46,859 nucleotides of DNA from JAKVKY01 sp964293585 (GTDB lineage: Bacteria > Bacillota > Negativicutes > Acidaminococcales > Acidaminococcaceae): the NCBI GenBank assembly GCA_964293585.1, contig CAXYYS010000015.1, forward strand, positions 1-46,859, written 5' to 3'. The translations under genes were made by a program, and so were the position numbers. The notes below the pieces were generated by a model, which saw nothing but the letters and a program-made list of their open reading frames with translations, was not told where the DNA came from and did no database searches. Shown in pieces: positions 1 through 7,066 of the stretch (within the stretch, counting starts at the first letter, position 1; each line of letters opens with the position of its first letter).

Positions 1-148
1 ATTCCAGCATCTTAGCCACCGAAGGTTTGGTTACGCCCAGCTTACGGGCGATAGCAGCGGAAGATACTACTTGCTCCTTCCGGGAGATTTCGTAAATTGC
101 CTGCAAGTATTTTAGATTGACCGCTGTCAGTTCCGATTCCACGTTCAT
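1..148 (-). CDS. DtxR/MntR-family metal-dependent repressor (partial, runs off left edge)
   Basis: Only the first 49 residues are visible; the rest lies beyond position 1. The ATG at 148 opens a winged-helix N-terminus with a clear helix-turn-helix (SSAAIARKLGVTKPSVAKML), typical of DtxR/IdeR/MntR repressors that bind DNA when loaded with Fe(II) or Mn(II). Its start codon overlaps the stop of the preceding Cys-rich gene as ATGA, so it is probably translationally coupled and is the last visible gene of the feo operon. Inference: it is the iron sensor that autoregulates this operon through the GTTAG-N6-CTAAC sites at 2541, 3052 and 3090. The metal-binding residues cannot be checked because they lie outside the window. 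Confidence 0.85.
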   Translation of the reverse strand, partial: MNVESELTAVNLKYLQAIYEISRKEQVVSSAAIARKLGVTKPSVAKMLE

Positions 149-375
149 GTGTTCCCGGTCGAACTAGCACCGTTGCAGACATTATTAATATCAGGTTTGC
201 CTTTAGTACTGCAACCACCAGACTTGCAAGCATTGCAATGGTTGCATAAGTTGCAGCCGTCCTTCTCGCCCTGACCGCAGGCCGCACAGCCGCTACCTTT
301 TTTAAACAGATGCCGCACCGCCATGATCACCAGGACCACGATGACGGTAAAAACTACTGCCGATGCAAAATTCAT
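145..375 (-). CDS. FeoB-associated Cys-rich membrane protein
   Basis: A 76-residue protein with one N-terminal membrane segment (about residues 4-20), a short basic stretch (RHLFKKG), then a Cys-rich tail with eight cysteines between about residues 30 and 55, in CxxC-like pairs. This matches the small Cys-rich proteins found next to feoB in many Firmicutes. It sits 11 bp downstream of feoB and overlaps the start of the DtxR-type gene by 4 bp. The family is thought to support FeoB-mediated ferrous iron transport, perhaps by binding iron at the inner membrane face; no reaction is established. The assignment rests on length, architecture and neighbours. Confidence 0.85.
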   Translation of the reverse strand: MNFASAVVFTVIVVLVIMAVRHLFKKGSGCAACGQGEKDGCNLCNHCNACKSGGCSTKGKPDINNVCNGASSTGNT

Positions 376-386
376 GGTTGACCTCC

Positions 387-2522
387 TTACGCCTGTGCGC
401 CCACGGCATTATCTTTCAAATGCGCCTGGGGACGGATGACGCAGAGCGCCGCCAAAAGTAACAGCACACACGCCGCAGCCTGACCGGGGCCAAAGGCCGC
501 ACCATAAAAAAGGAATCCGCCCAGCTGGTACACAATAAAGGACAGACAGTAGCCGATAACCAGTTGATAACCAATGGCCAGGGCTGCCCAAAACTTATTG
601 TTCATCTCCCTGGCAATAGTGGCCATAGCCACCACGCAGGGCGGATCAAACAAGTTCAGCACCAGGAAGGAGAATGCTGACAGCGGGGTGAACATGGTCT
701 TGATACCGGCCATGACCAGCTCGTCGTTCTCCGGGTCGGCCACACCGTTTAAGATAGCCAGGGTACCGATAGCCTGTTCCTTCGCCATCTCGGCGCTGAT
801 GACAGCCACGGCTCCTTTCCAGTCGCCCAGACCCAACGGCGCAAAAAGCCAGGATACGGATTTGCCCACAAAGGCCAGCATACTGTCCTCAATCTCCACC
901 ATATTCAGGGCAAAATTAAACTTGGAGAGGAACCAGATGACCACGCAGGCGGTAAAGATGATGGTCCCGGCTTTAATGATAAAACCCCGGGACCGTTCCC
1001 ACATATGAATCATTAAACCCTTAAAAGAAGGCATATGGTACGCCGGCAGTTCCATGACGAACGGTGCCACCTCACCGCTAAAATAGCGGGTCTTTTTCAG
1101 GGCAATACCCGAAAGGACGATGACGGCGATACCTAAAAAGTACATAGCCGGCGCGATAAAGATAGAATCCGGGAAGAACGTGGCCGTGATCATGCCGATG
1201 ATGACCGACTTAGCCGTGCAGGGAATAAAAGTACTCAGCATGATGGTCATGCGACGGTCCGCCTCGTTTTCAATGGTACGCGCCGCCATGACGGCCGGCA
1301 CGCCGCAGCCGGTGCCAATCAGGATAGGAATAAATGATTTACCGGACAGACCGAACTTGCGGAAGATACGGTCCATGATAAAAGCTACCCTGGCCATGTA
1401 GCCGGAATCTTCCAGAAGTGACAGGAAGAAAAAGATTAACAGAATCTGGGGTACAAAGCCCAGCACCGTGCCTACGCCGCCGATGATACCGTCCACCACC
1501 AGGCTGCTGAGCCATTCCGGAGCTGCGATGCTTGCCAGGGAACTAGTAGCGGCGTTGTTGATGATATCACCGAACAAAGTATCATTGACCCAGTCTGTGA
1601 GGAAGGAGCCCAGAGAAGTTACAGAGATATAATACATCAGCGTCATGATCAAAGCGAAAATCGGCAGCGCCAGGAAACGGTTGGTTACCACCTGGTCAAT
1701 CCGGTCAGACGTGGTCAGACTGTGACTGGGCGCCTGCTTTACCACCGCCTGTTCCACGATGCTGCTGATGTAGGTGTAACGCTGGTTAGTGATGATGCTT
1801 TCCGCATCATCATCCAGTTCGTACTCGCAATCCTTGATGTGCAGTTCCAGATGTTCCAGCAGCGCTTTTTTTAAATGTAGGGAAGAGATGGCATCCCTGT
1901 CCCGTTCAAAAATCTTGACGGCATACCAGCGTAAAAAACGTTTATCTACCAGGTCGGTAATAGATTCTTCGATATGGGCCAGACTGTGTTCCACACTGCC
2001 GGTAAACACATGGGGCAGTTCCGGCGGCACCCGGTGCTCGGCAAGGGCAATAGCATGTTCCGCTGCCGTCAAGCAACCTTCGCCCTTCAAAGCGCTGATC
2101 TCGATAATTTCACAGCCCAGTTCCTTAGATAATTTTTGAATATCAATGCGGTCACCGTTCTTGCGCACCAAGTCTATCATGTTGATGGCAATGCACACGG
2201 GCAGTCCAATCTCGATTAACTGCGTGGTCAGATACAAGTTACGTTCAATATTAGTCCCGTCCACGATGTTCAGGATCACATCCGGCTTTTCGTTTACCAG
2301 ATAATTACGGGAAACAGTTTCTTCCAGGGTGTACGGCGACAACGAATAAATACCGGGCAGGTCCTGAATAATCACATTCGGGTGTCCCTTTAACCGCCCG
2401 TCCTTTTTTTCCACGGTAACGCCGGGCCAGTTACCCACATACTGACTGCTGCCAGTCAGTTCGTTAAATAAAGTTGTCTTGCCGCAATTGGGGTTACCAG
2501 CCAAAGCTATTTTCAATTCCAT
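387..2522 (-). CDS. feoB: Ferrous iron transporter B
   Basis: FeoB is the inner-membrane Fe(II) permease with a fused N-terminal GTPase. The 711-residue product has the G1 loop GNPNCGKTT at residues 9-17, the G3 motif DLPG, the G4 motif NMID, a helical cytosolic linker, and then a membrane part with two Gate regions and about eight to ten hydrophobic segments. The ATG at 2522 is preferred over the upstream TTG because AGGAAGAAGG lies 7-8 nt upstream of it and the P-loop then falls at the usual place. It follows two feoA genes and precedes the Cys-rich gene. A perfect inverted repeat sits in the gap before it (2541-2562), suggesting additional iron control inside the operon. Confidence 0.97.
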   Translation of the reverse strand: MELKIALAGNPNCGKTTLFNELTGSSQYVGNWPGVTVEKKDGRLKGHPNVIIQDLPGIYSLSPYTLEETVSRNYLVNEKPDVILNIVDGTNIERNLYLTTQLIEIGLPVCIAINMIDLVRKNGDRIDIQKLSKELGCEIIEISALKGEGCLTAAEHAIALAEHRVPPELPHVFTGSVEHSLAHIEESITDLVDKRFLRWYAVKIFERDRDAISSLHLKKALLEHLELHIKDCEYELDDDAESIITNQRYTYISSIVEQAVVKQAPSHSLTTSDRIDQVVTNRFLALPIFALIMTLMYYISVTSLGSFLTDWVNDTLFGDIINNAATSSLASIAAPEWLSSLVVDGIIGGVGTVLGFVPQILLIFFFLSLLEDSGYMARVAFIMDRIFRKFGLSGKSFIPILIGTGCGVPAVMAARTIENEADRRMTIMLSTFIPCTAKSVIIGMITATFFPDSIFIAPAMYFLGIAVIVLSGIALKKTRYFSGEVAPFVMELPAYHMPSFKGLMIHMWERSRGFIIKAGTIIFTACVVIWFLSKFNFALNMVEIEDSMLAFVGKSVSWLFAPLGLGDWKGAVAVISAEMAKEQAIGTLAILNGVADPENDELVMAGIKTMFTPLSAFSFLVLNLFDPPCVVAMATIAREMNNKFWAALAIGYQLVIGYCLSFIVYQLGGFLFYGAAFGPGQAAACVLLLLAALCVIRPQAHLKDNAVGAQA

Positions 2523-2540
2523 CAATAAAGCCTTCTTCCT

Positions 2541-2562
2541 GGAGTTAGACTTAGCTAACTCC
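2541..2562. promoter_or_regulatory. Candidate DtxR-type operator inside feo operon
   Basis: A perfect inverted repeat, GGAGTTAG-N6-CTAACTCC, lies in the 61-bp gap between feoA and feoB. Its core GTTAG-N6-CTAAC is the same as in the two sites at the operon promoter. The core resembles the half-sites of DtxR/IdeR boxes, but the 6-nt spacer differs from the classical 19-bp box. It could act on an internal promoter or as a roadblock. No T-run follows, so it is not a simple terminator. Confidence 0.6.
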
Positions 2563-2583
2563 TGCTTTTAAAAAAAGCGCCTG

Positions 2584-2805
2584 CTATAAAACCTCAATAG
2601 CCGCAGCGTCGTCTTTCCGTACCGACAGTTCATATCCGCGTACATTTAGTTCCACCGGGTCGCCCAGGGGAGCCACCTTACGTACATAAATCTCGGTGCC
2701 TTTAGTAATTCCCATGTCCATGATGCGCCGTTTAGTCGGACCGGTACCGTTTAAACGGCTCACCTTTACCGTTTCTCCTACTTTAGCATCTTTTAAAGTT
2801 CTCAT
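2584..2805 (-). CDS. feoA: FeoA family protein (second copy)
   Basis: A 73-residue SH3-like FeoA protein. The sequence shows the family pattern: VGETVKVSRLNG near the start, RRIMDMGITKGTEI in the middle, and ELNVRGYELSVRK near the end. FeoA is a cytosolic partner that stimulates FeoB. It follows the first feoA by 15 bp and precedes feoB by 61 bp, all on the minus strand. Having two separate feoA genes ahead of feoB is common in anaerobic Firmicutes. Confidence 0.93.
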   Translation of the reverse strand: MRTLKDAKVGETVKVSRLNGTGPTKRRIMDMGITKGTEIYVRKVAPLGDPVELNVRGYELSVRKDDAAAIEVL

Positions 2806-2820
2806 GCTTGCGCTCCTTTC

Positions 2821-3042
2821 TCAGTACATAATCCTGGCAGCCATTGATTTATCCAAGGCCACGCGGCTATCTTTGACCTGCAAAATTAAATTACCGGCGA
2901 TCTGATTCACCACCGTTAGCTTGCTGTTCACCACAAAGCCTAATTCTGCCAGATGCTGCCGAACCTGGTCCTGACCGGTAATTTTTTTAATGACCAGCGT
3001 CTCTCCAGGTTTGGCTGCTGTTAATGGTAGCACGTACTTCAC
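2821..3042 (-). CDS. feoA: FeoA family protein (first copy, operon-leading)
   Basis: A 73-residue SH3-like protein with the FeoA signature (KPGETLVIKKITG, then HLAELGFVVNSKL and a terminal DKSMAARIMY). It is clearly divergent from the downstream feoA copy, so the two probably do not simply duplicate each other. It is the first gene of the operon; the promoter and two operators lie in the 105 bp upstream. The ribosome binding site AGGAAGTG lies just upstream of the ATG at 3042. Confidence 0.93.
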   Translation of the reverse strand: MKYVLPLTAAKPGETLVIKKITGQDQVRQHLAELGFVVNSKLTVVNQIAGNLILQVKDSRVALDKSMAARIMY

Positions 3043-3051
3043 TTCCTTTCT

Positions 3052-3069
3052 AGTTAGTATAGGCTAACT
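3052..3069. promoter_or_regulatory. Candidate iron-repressor operator 1 of feo operon
   Basis: The inverted repeat AGTTAG-N6-CTAACT lies between the predicted transcription start and the first feoA ribosome binding site. It shares the GTTAG-N6-CTAAC core with the sites at 3090-3105 and 2541-2562. A repressor bound here would block elongation or initiation. Confidence 0.6.
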
Positions 3070-3089
3070 GTATTTTTTTTTAAAAGTGA

Positions 3090-3105
3090 GTTAGCTTTTG
3101 CTAAC
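3090..3105. promoter_or_regulatory. Candidate iron-repressor operator 2 of feo operon
   Basis: The inverted repeat GTTAGC-TTTT-GCTAAC fits the same GTTAG-N6-CTAAC core. It starts about a dozen bases downstream of the -10 element (3118-3123), an ideal place for a repressor. Its centre is 37 bp from that of operator 1. Confidence 0.62.
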
Positions 3106-3117
3106 CCACCGCAAATT

Positions 3118-3146
3118 ATTGTAGCACAGTAGTATTACGATGTCAA
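3118..3146 (-). promoter_or_regulatory. feo operon promoter
   Basis: On the minus strand a perfect -35 TTGACA (3146-3141) is followed by a 17-bp spacer and the -10 TACAAT (3123-3118). Transcription would start near 3111 and run into both operators. This is among the closest matches to the vegetative sigma consensus in the window. Confidence 0.75.
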
Positions 3147-3600
3147 ACACTACTCTTAAACTGACCTTAGGGTAAGTAAGGGTAGGTGACACTCCAAGAA
3201 CGTTACTTTATCGTAAAATATACCTAAAAATAGCCAAATATGCGTGAATTTGACTAAAGTTAACATTTATGTACTTTTGGGGCCTTGAAATTTGGCCGAA
3301 TTTGTACCTAAAAAATCGCTGTAAGCCAGTCTGGAAGCGGCTTTACAGGCTGCTTTCTAAATCCTCGTTTTGGCGGGCTAAAATAGTGCCCCCTGATACT
3401 TGTATCCTCCGGAGTGCTTGAACGCACGATACGCAATTCTGGAGCGTTCTGGATACCAATGCTGAAATCCACTCTGGGACTGGAGCTGCAGCCTCGATTT
3501 TAGTGAAACACCCTGGAAGTGGCAGGAATATCAAATTCTACACCGTTATCGTCCCAAATTTATTGTGAATTTACTTTTGTTTTCGCCGTCAAGCGCTAAA
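3147..3600. other. Intergenic stretch with no convincing gene
   Basis: No supported gene is visible in this stretch. A minus-strand open frame at 3343-3534 has no ribosome binding site and no recognisable sequence. A possible minus-strand terminator lies at about 3309-3350: an imperfect CTGTAA/TTACAG stem with a T6 run after it on that strand. What transcript it would end is unclear. The stretch sits just left of the tRNA-Thr fragment at 3650 and may be old element debris. Confidence 0.4.
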
Positions 3601-3610
3601 TTTTACAAAA

Positions 3611-3640
3611 CGGGCTCCCGAAAATTTTTCGGAAACCCGT
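3611..3640 (-). terminator. Terminator-like hairpin downstream of tRNA-Thr fragment
   Basis: On the minus strand a CGGG...CCCG hairpin with an A/T-rich loop is followed by TTTTG. It lies directly after the tRNA-Thr 3' fragment at 3650-3697, in the same relative place as the real terminator after the intact tRNA-Thr (6801-6830). This suggests that the duplication included sequence beyond the tRNA 3' end. Confidence 0.5.
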
Positions 3641-3649
3641 TAATTTTTT

Positions 3650-3697
3650 TGGAGCCACGAACAAGATTTGAACCGCAGGCCCTCGCATTACGAATTT
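3650..3697 (-). repeat. tRNA-Thr(CGT) 3'-half fragment A (candidate att site)
   Basis: This segment matches positions 6841-6887 of the intact tRNA-Thr gene, from CCA through the T-arm to the anticodon loop, with about five mismatches over 47 nt. The 5' half of a tRNA is absent: after GAAT the sequence diverges completely. Four of the mismatches cluster in the T-arm stem, so it cannot be a working tRNA. It has the same orientation as the intact gene. A truncated tRNA 3' half is the usual footprint of a tyrosine-recombinase att site. Confidence 0.75.
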
Positions 3698-3790
3698 CTT
3701 GAGTCCGTTTTGCAGCTTTTTGCTAATCTTTGCCAAACCGCATGGTTGTTGGCTGGGCAGTTGTTCTTAGAAAAGACTTGTTGGTGTGAG

Positions 3791-3830
3791 TTTGTGCAAT
3801 TTTGTGCCAAATAAGGAACTAATAAGGAAC
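3791..3830. repeat. Two pairs of short direct repeats with helical period
   Basis: TTTGTGC occurs at 3791-3797 and 3801-3807 (period 10 bp), and AATAAGGAAC at 3810-3819 and 3821-3830 (period 11 bp). They lie about 100 bp from the tRNA-Thr fragment. Short helically phased direct repeats near an att core are typical of integrase arm-type sites; that reading is inference, and no integrase gene is visible. Confidence 0.5.
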
Positions 3831-3907
3831 CAAAATGGGATTTTTAGAAACTCCGGCGGGCACCAATATTTACGTGCGCAAAAGTAGAAGATGTCTAAAC
3901 CAGGTGT

Positions 3908-3913
3908 TATAAT
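3908..3913 (+). promoter_or_regulatory. -10 element upstream of leader RNA / autotransporter
   Basis: A perfect TATAAT lies about 10 bp upstream of the structured leader at 3922. No good -35 hexamer is seen at the expected distance, so the promoter may be weak or need an activator. Confidence 0.45.
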
Positions 3914-3921
3914 TAATTTGT

Positions 3922-4003
3922 GAAGTCAGGAGAGGCCGTATTTTCTTTTCGTAAGCAATTACGAATCGAATAGGGTAACGTACCTCCTGGCTTCATTTTT
4001 TTT
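3922..4003 (+). ncRNA. Structured leader or small RNA ending in an intrinsic terminator
   Basis: GAAGTCAGGAG (3922-3932) pairs with CTCCTGGCTTC (3984-3994) in an 11-bp stem with one G-U pair, followed directly by A and T8 (3996-4003). Inside is a second perfect hairpin, TTCGTAA-GCAA-TTACGAA (3948-3965), with a GCAA tetraloop. Transcription from the -10 at 3908 would give an RNA of about 85 nt. It is either a small RNA or a conditional terminator 73 nt ahead of the autotransporter. The nested structure exceeds a plain terminator, but it matches no riboswitch class I recognise. The downstream hairpin ACTGAG-N6-CTCAGT (4007-4024) is also in the 5' UTR. Confidence 0.5.
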
Positions 4004-4076
4004 ACAACTGAGGTGAAACTCAGTACGCAGATAATTTTTATCGTTTACAATATTTATGAGAAGGAGGGAACTTATC

Positions 4077-6545
4077 ATGCTAACAAATAATTTGCGATTA
4101 AGAACGGAAATATTATCTGCTTTGCTTCTGGGGTCCCTTTGCATTAGCGGTACGGGATTGGCTCAGAATGTTGTTATTAACACAGATGCGGAATACACGG
4201 CAGCCACGACGAATATTCTAACTTCATATGATGGGAATATTGTACCAATAGAAGCGGTTACGAGAAATACGGTAACTATTGGTACGGTAGGCAATGGGGA
4301 TGTTCCTTTGATTGGCACTGCTTCTACCTTAAAAATGGTAGCCGGTGGTGTCAATGCTACTGGTTCCGATGTTGAAAATAATACAGTTACTATTAATTCT
4401 GGTAAGATGAAAACGGTAGTAGGTGGCGTGGCGATGGATCTGTCTCCTCTTGGAACTTCTCCGGGAGCCGTTAATATTAACAGTGTAACTATTAACGGTG
4501 GCACTATCACTGCAGACAGTGCGAACGATTTTGCAGTCTATGGAGGTGCCATCCAAGTTGCTACAGATGCAGAGTCTGTAACCGGCAATAAAGTAACCGT
4601 TAATGCAGGGACGATTACTGGTTGGGTTGTAGGTGGCGGTAGTAATGGTACTGGTTCTGTTAAGGGTAACAACAGCGTTACTATTAACGGTGGTACTATT
4701 GTCGGGTCCAGAGTTGTGGGTGGTTCTAGTGCAAAAGGTGCTGTAGAGAATAATAGTGTTACTGTAAATGGTGGCAACATTACTGCCGATGTTATCGGGG
4801 CTCGCACTGGTGGCGGACAAACGGCAACAAAGAATAAGGTAATTCTGGCAGGTGGTACGATAACCGGTTCTGTAAATGGCGCAGAAATTATTGACACAGG
4901 TACGGCAACAGCTAACGAAGTAACAATTGCTCATACTACTGTTTACGGAAGCGTCAATGGCGGTACAGCCTATGATGGTTCAGCAACGAATAATATTGTG
5001 ACGCTTAATAGTGGCTCCGTATCCGGTAATGTCTATGGCGGTTCTTCCAATGGTGCTTATGATGCTAGTAATAATACGGTGAACTTTAATGGTGGTTACG
5101 TTGCTGGCGATATCATTGGTGGTTATACTGCAAGTGGTGGTAATCCCATCAATAATACGATTAATATTAAGGCTACGTTGCAAGGTACTGACAGGTTGGC
5201 GGGTGGTTATACAACACCTCAAGGCTATGTTACAACCGGCAATACTCTTAATGTTTATAGCTTGAACAATCAAGTGAAGCAATTAGGTGGCTTTCAAAAT
5301 ATTAACTTCTATTTACCGGCAGAAGCCAAAGATGGAAGTACGGCTCTTACGATTACCGGGTCTGACGTGACCGATTTAACAAAGACTACAGTCAAAGCTG
5401 GTGTAGTAGGTGGCAGTGATTTGGCCATTGGCGATACGGTAAATTTGCTTGTGGAGCCTGCGGGAGGTAGCGGTACTACTATTAATACAACCGGCATGGG
5501 AACGGGAACCTTAACGGAAGGTGTATCTAGTAGTTATGATTTAGCAATTACAACTACACCCAATTCTGTGCTGGCAACAATTACGGCAAGTCCTAATGGG
5601 GAAAGTCGCACTTTAAAAGCGCAAGCCCAGTCGTTGACAGAAACCAGAGCGGCTATGGCGGCACTGGTAAATAGAGGAGCGGACTTGGCAGCAGGTATGG
5701 GCATGACCAATGCCATGCACGCTACAGAAGATAATTTAGAGAAGAGCGGTATTTTTGCGGCAACTAATATTTATACTCTACGTAGCGAAACAGGTTCTTA
5801 TGTGGACAGTAAGGGCGTAGGTCTTGAGCTTGGTTATGCCAAACGGTTAGATAAAGATAAGACTCAAGTCTTAGTGGCACCGTTCTTGGAATATGGCTAT
5901 GGCAAATATGACAGCTATTTGGACAATGATATCCACGCTAGTGGCAAGAGCCATTTCTTTGGAGGAGGTATTTTGGTCAGAGCTGATCAGGATAGCGGTA
6001 TTTACTACGAAGGCAGCCTGAGATATGGCCGTATAACTTCTGATTATGAAAGCAGCGATTTAAAAAATAACCTTGGCCTTTCGACGATAACTTATGATAC
6101 TGCAGCACCGTATTTTGCAGTTCACGCAGGCATTGGTAAAATCAACAAGCTGAGCCGTGGCAATGAACTGGATATTTATGGCAAATATTTTTATAGCCAT
6201 ACAGGCAGTGACACTGCTAAATTAAATAGCGGTGAAACCTACGATTTTGATGCTGTGAATAGCAACAGGATACGCCTTGGTGCAAGGTATAATCATCCTG
6301 TAAGCAGTGGCAAGGTTTATGTGGGATTGGGTGTGGAGCATGAATTTAGTGGTGAAGCCAAGGCTTCCTATAAAAATAGGGAAACCGGTGCTCCTACTCT
6401 GCGTGGAACCAGCGGTCTTATGGAACTTGGCTGGAAGAAAACTGCTACTAAAGCACAACCGATGTACGCAGATTTAACTTTGACGGGTTGGGTTGGGCGC
6501 CAACGTGGCATTTCCTTTAATGCCTTTTTAGGTTGGACTTTCTAA
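4077..6545 (+). CDS. Autotransporter-type outer-membrane beta-barrel adhesin-like protein
   Basis: This 822-residue protein starts at the ATG at 4077, with AAGGAGGG 8 nt upstream; the ATG at 4056 is rejected because it precedes the ribosome binding site. Residues 1-30 form a signal peptide ending near GTGLAQ. The passenger (about 40-400) contains roughly ten repeats of the form N-x-V-T-(I/V)-N-x-G-x-(I/V)-x-G-x-V-x-G-G, expected to fold as a parallel beta-helix. A linker region (about 410-510) follows, then a C-terminal autotransporter barrel of about 270 residues with alternating Gly/Tyr strands, ending in GWTF with a terminal Phe as required for BAM recognition. It is exported and surface exposed; the ligand is unknown. 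Its codons are visibly richer in A/T than those of the mut genes. It stands alone between tRNA-Thr repeats, consistent with transfer. Confidence 0.9.
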   Translation: MLTNNLRLRTEILSALLLGSLCISGTGLAQNVVINTDAEYTAATTNILTSYDGNIVPIEAVTRNTVTIGTVGNGDVPLIGTASTLKMVAGGVNATGSDVENNTVTINSGKMKTVVGGVAMDLSPLGTSPGAVNINSVTINGGTITADSANDFAVYGGAIQVATDAESVTGNKVTVNAGTITGWVVGGGSNGTGSVKGNNSVTINGGTIVGSRVVGGSSAKGAVENNSVTVNGGNITADVIGARTGGGQTATKNKVILAGGTITGSVNGAEIIDTGTATANEVTIAHTTVYGSVNGGTAYDGSATNNIVTLNSGSVSGNVYGGSSNGAYDASNNTVNFNGGYVAGDIIGGYTASGGNPINNTINIKATLQGTDRLAGGYTTPQGYVTTGNTLNVYSLNNQVKQLGGFQNINFYLPAEAKDGSTALTITGSDVTDLTKTTVKAGVVGGSDLAIGDTVNLLVEPAGGSGTTINTTGMGTGTLTEGVSSSYDLAITTTPNSVLATITASPNGESRTLKAQAQSLTETRAAMAALVNRGADLAAGMGMTNAMHATEDNLEKSGIFAATNIYTLRSETGSYVDSKGVGLELGYAKRLDKDKTQVLVAPFLEYGYGKYDSYLDNDIHASGKSHFFGGGILVRADQDSGIYYEGSLRYGRITSDYESSDLKNNLGLSTITYDTAAPYFAVHAGIGKINKLSRGNELDIYGKYFYSHTGSDTAKLNSGETYDFDAVNSNRIRLGARYNHPVSSGKVYVGLGVEHEFSGEAKASYKNRETGAPTLRGTSGLMELGWKKTATKAQPMYADLTLTGWVGRQRGISFNAFLGWTF
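4370..5170 (+). repeat. Degenerate tandem repeats encoding the beta-helix passenger
   Basis: About ten imperfect units of roughly 60-90 bp recur, each with AATAAT-x-GTTACT-like and GGTGG-like segments encoding N-N-x-V-T-I-N-G-G...GG. Such DNA can expand or contract by recombination, so passenger length may vary between strains. Confidence 0.65.
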
Positions 6546-6559
6546 TAGAAATATAAAAA

Positions 6560-6600
6560 ATGAGTAGCGAAGTGCTTATGCACCTTGCTACTCATTTTAT
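6560..6600 (+). terminator. Terminator of the autotransporter gene
   Basis: ATGAGTAGC (6560-6568) pairs with GCTACTCAT (6587-6595), with further pairing inside around a TTAT loop, followed by TTTATATTTT. It begins 15 bp after the stop codon. Confidence 0.85.
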
Positions 6601-6619
6601 ATTTTATTCTGAATCCTAA

Positions 6620-6652
6620 CTGGATTTGAACCTGCGACCCTCGCATTACAAT
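6620..6652 (-). repeat. tRNA-Thr(CGT) fragment B (candidate att site)
   Basis: Positions 6622-6649 are identical over 28 nt to 6856-6883 of the intact tRNA-Thr, covering the T-arm, variable region and 3' side of the anticodon stem and loop. The acceptor end is replaced by unrelated sequence and the 5' half is missing. It has the same orientation as the intact tRNA and fragment A, giving three direct copies. Confidence 0.8.
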
Positions 6653-6800
6653 TTATACAACAACCAGACAAATCGGAAGTTGTCTTCCCACAGCTATAGC
6701 CAGGTTAATAAATCACACCTACAACTTCCAGTTTGTACATATAATACTATAAATTCTACGTAAAAGCTATTCTCAAAACTTAAAGGTTTTGAATATAAAA
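6653..6800. other. Short spacer between att-like repeats
   Basis: No gene is seen. The sequence is A/T-rich. Reversed copies of a GGAAGTTGT-like motif occur near 6679 and 6720 (GGAAGTTGT and ACAACTTCC), which could form a weak hairpin. Confidence 0.3.
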
Positions 6801-6830
6801 AAGCGGATTCCCAGAAATTTGGGAACCCGT
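6801..6830 (-). terminator. Terminator of tRNA-Thr
   Basis: On the minus strand CGGGTTCCCA pairs with TGGGAATCCG (allowing one mismatch) and is followed by TTTTTT. It starts about 11 nt after the encoded CCA of the tRNA. Confidence 0.8.
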
Positions 6831-6841
6831 TTATTTACTGT

Positions 6842-6917
6842 TGGAGCCACGAACAGGATTTGAACCTGCGACCCTCGCATTACGAATGCGATGCTCTACC
6901 AGCTGAGCTATCGTGGC
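6842..6917 (-). tRNA. tRNA-Thr, anticodon CGT
   Basis: This 76-nt tRNA gene has a GCCACGA/TCGTGGC acceptor stem, discriminator T, genomically encoded CCA, a D-arm (GCTCAGCTGGTAGAGC), anticodon stem TCGCA/TGCGA with loop TTCGTAA, and a T-arm GCAGG-TTCAAAT-CCTGT. The loop places CGT at positions 34-36, reading the threonine codon ACG. It is followed by its own terminator. Its 3' half is duplicated at 6620 and 3650, marking it as a probable integration target. Confidence 0.96.
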
Positions 6918-7034
6918 ACTATTAAGTTACTATAATATTATCCATGTTTTTGCTTATTTAGTCAAGTATTGTTTCTAAAATTATGGGCGACAGGCAATTC
7001 ATTCTCTATACGAATTAATAAAATTGTGATATTA

Positions 7035-7054
7035 TTAATAAAATATTTTATTAA
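7035..7054. promoter_or_regulatory. Perfect 20-bp A/T palindrome before the 7067 gene
   Basis: TTAATAAAAT is followed directly by its reverse complement ATTTTATTAA, ending at the AAGGAG ribosome binding site of the next gene. It could be an operator or a hairpin that hides the start; A/T richness also makes chance palindromes likelier. Confidence 0.35.
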
Positions 7055-7066
7055 GGAGAAATTCAA

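Noticed and set aside
3343..3534. Minus-strand frame of 63 codons between feo and the tRNA fragment
   Set aside because: No ribosome binding site, no recognisable motif, odd composition, and its end overlaps a terminator-like hairpin. Another minus-strand frame in the same DNA is equally open, so neither is convincing.
4163..5716. Several long minus-strand frames opposite the autotransporter
   Set aside because: They mirror the repetitive codons of the passenger domain, have no start signals, and encode Thr/Ile/Val-rich nonsense.
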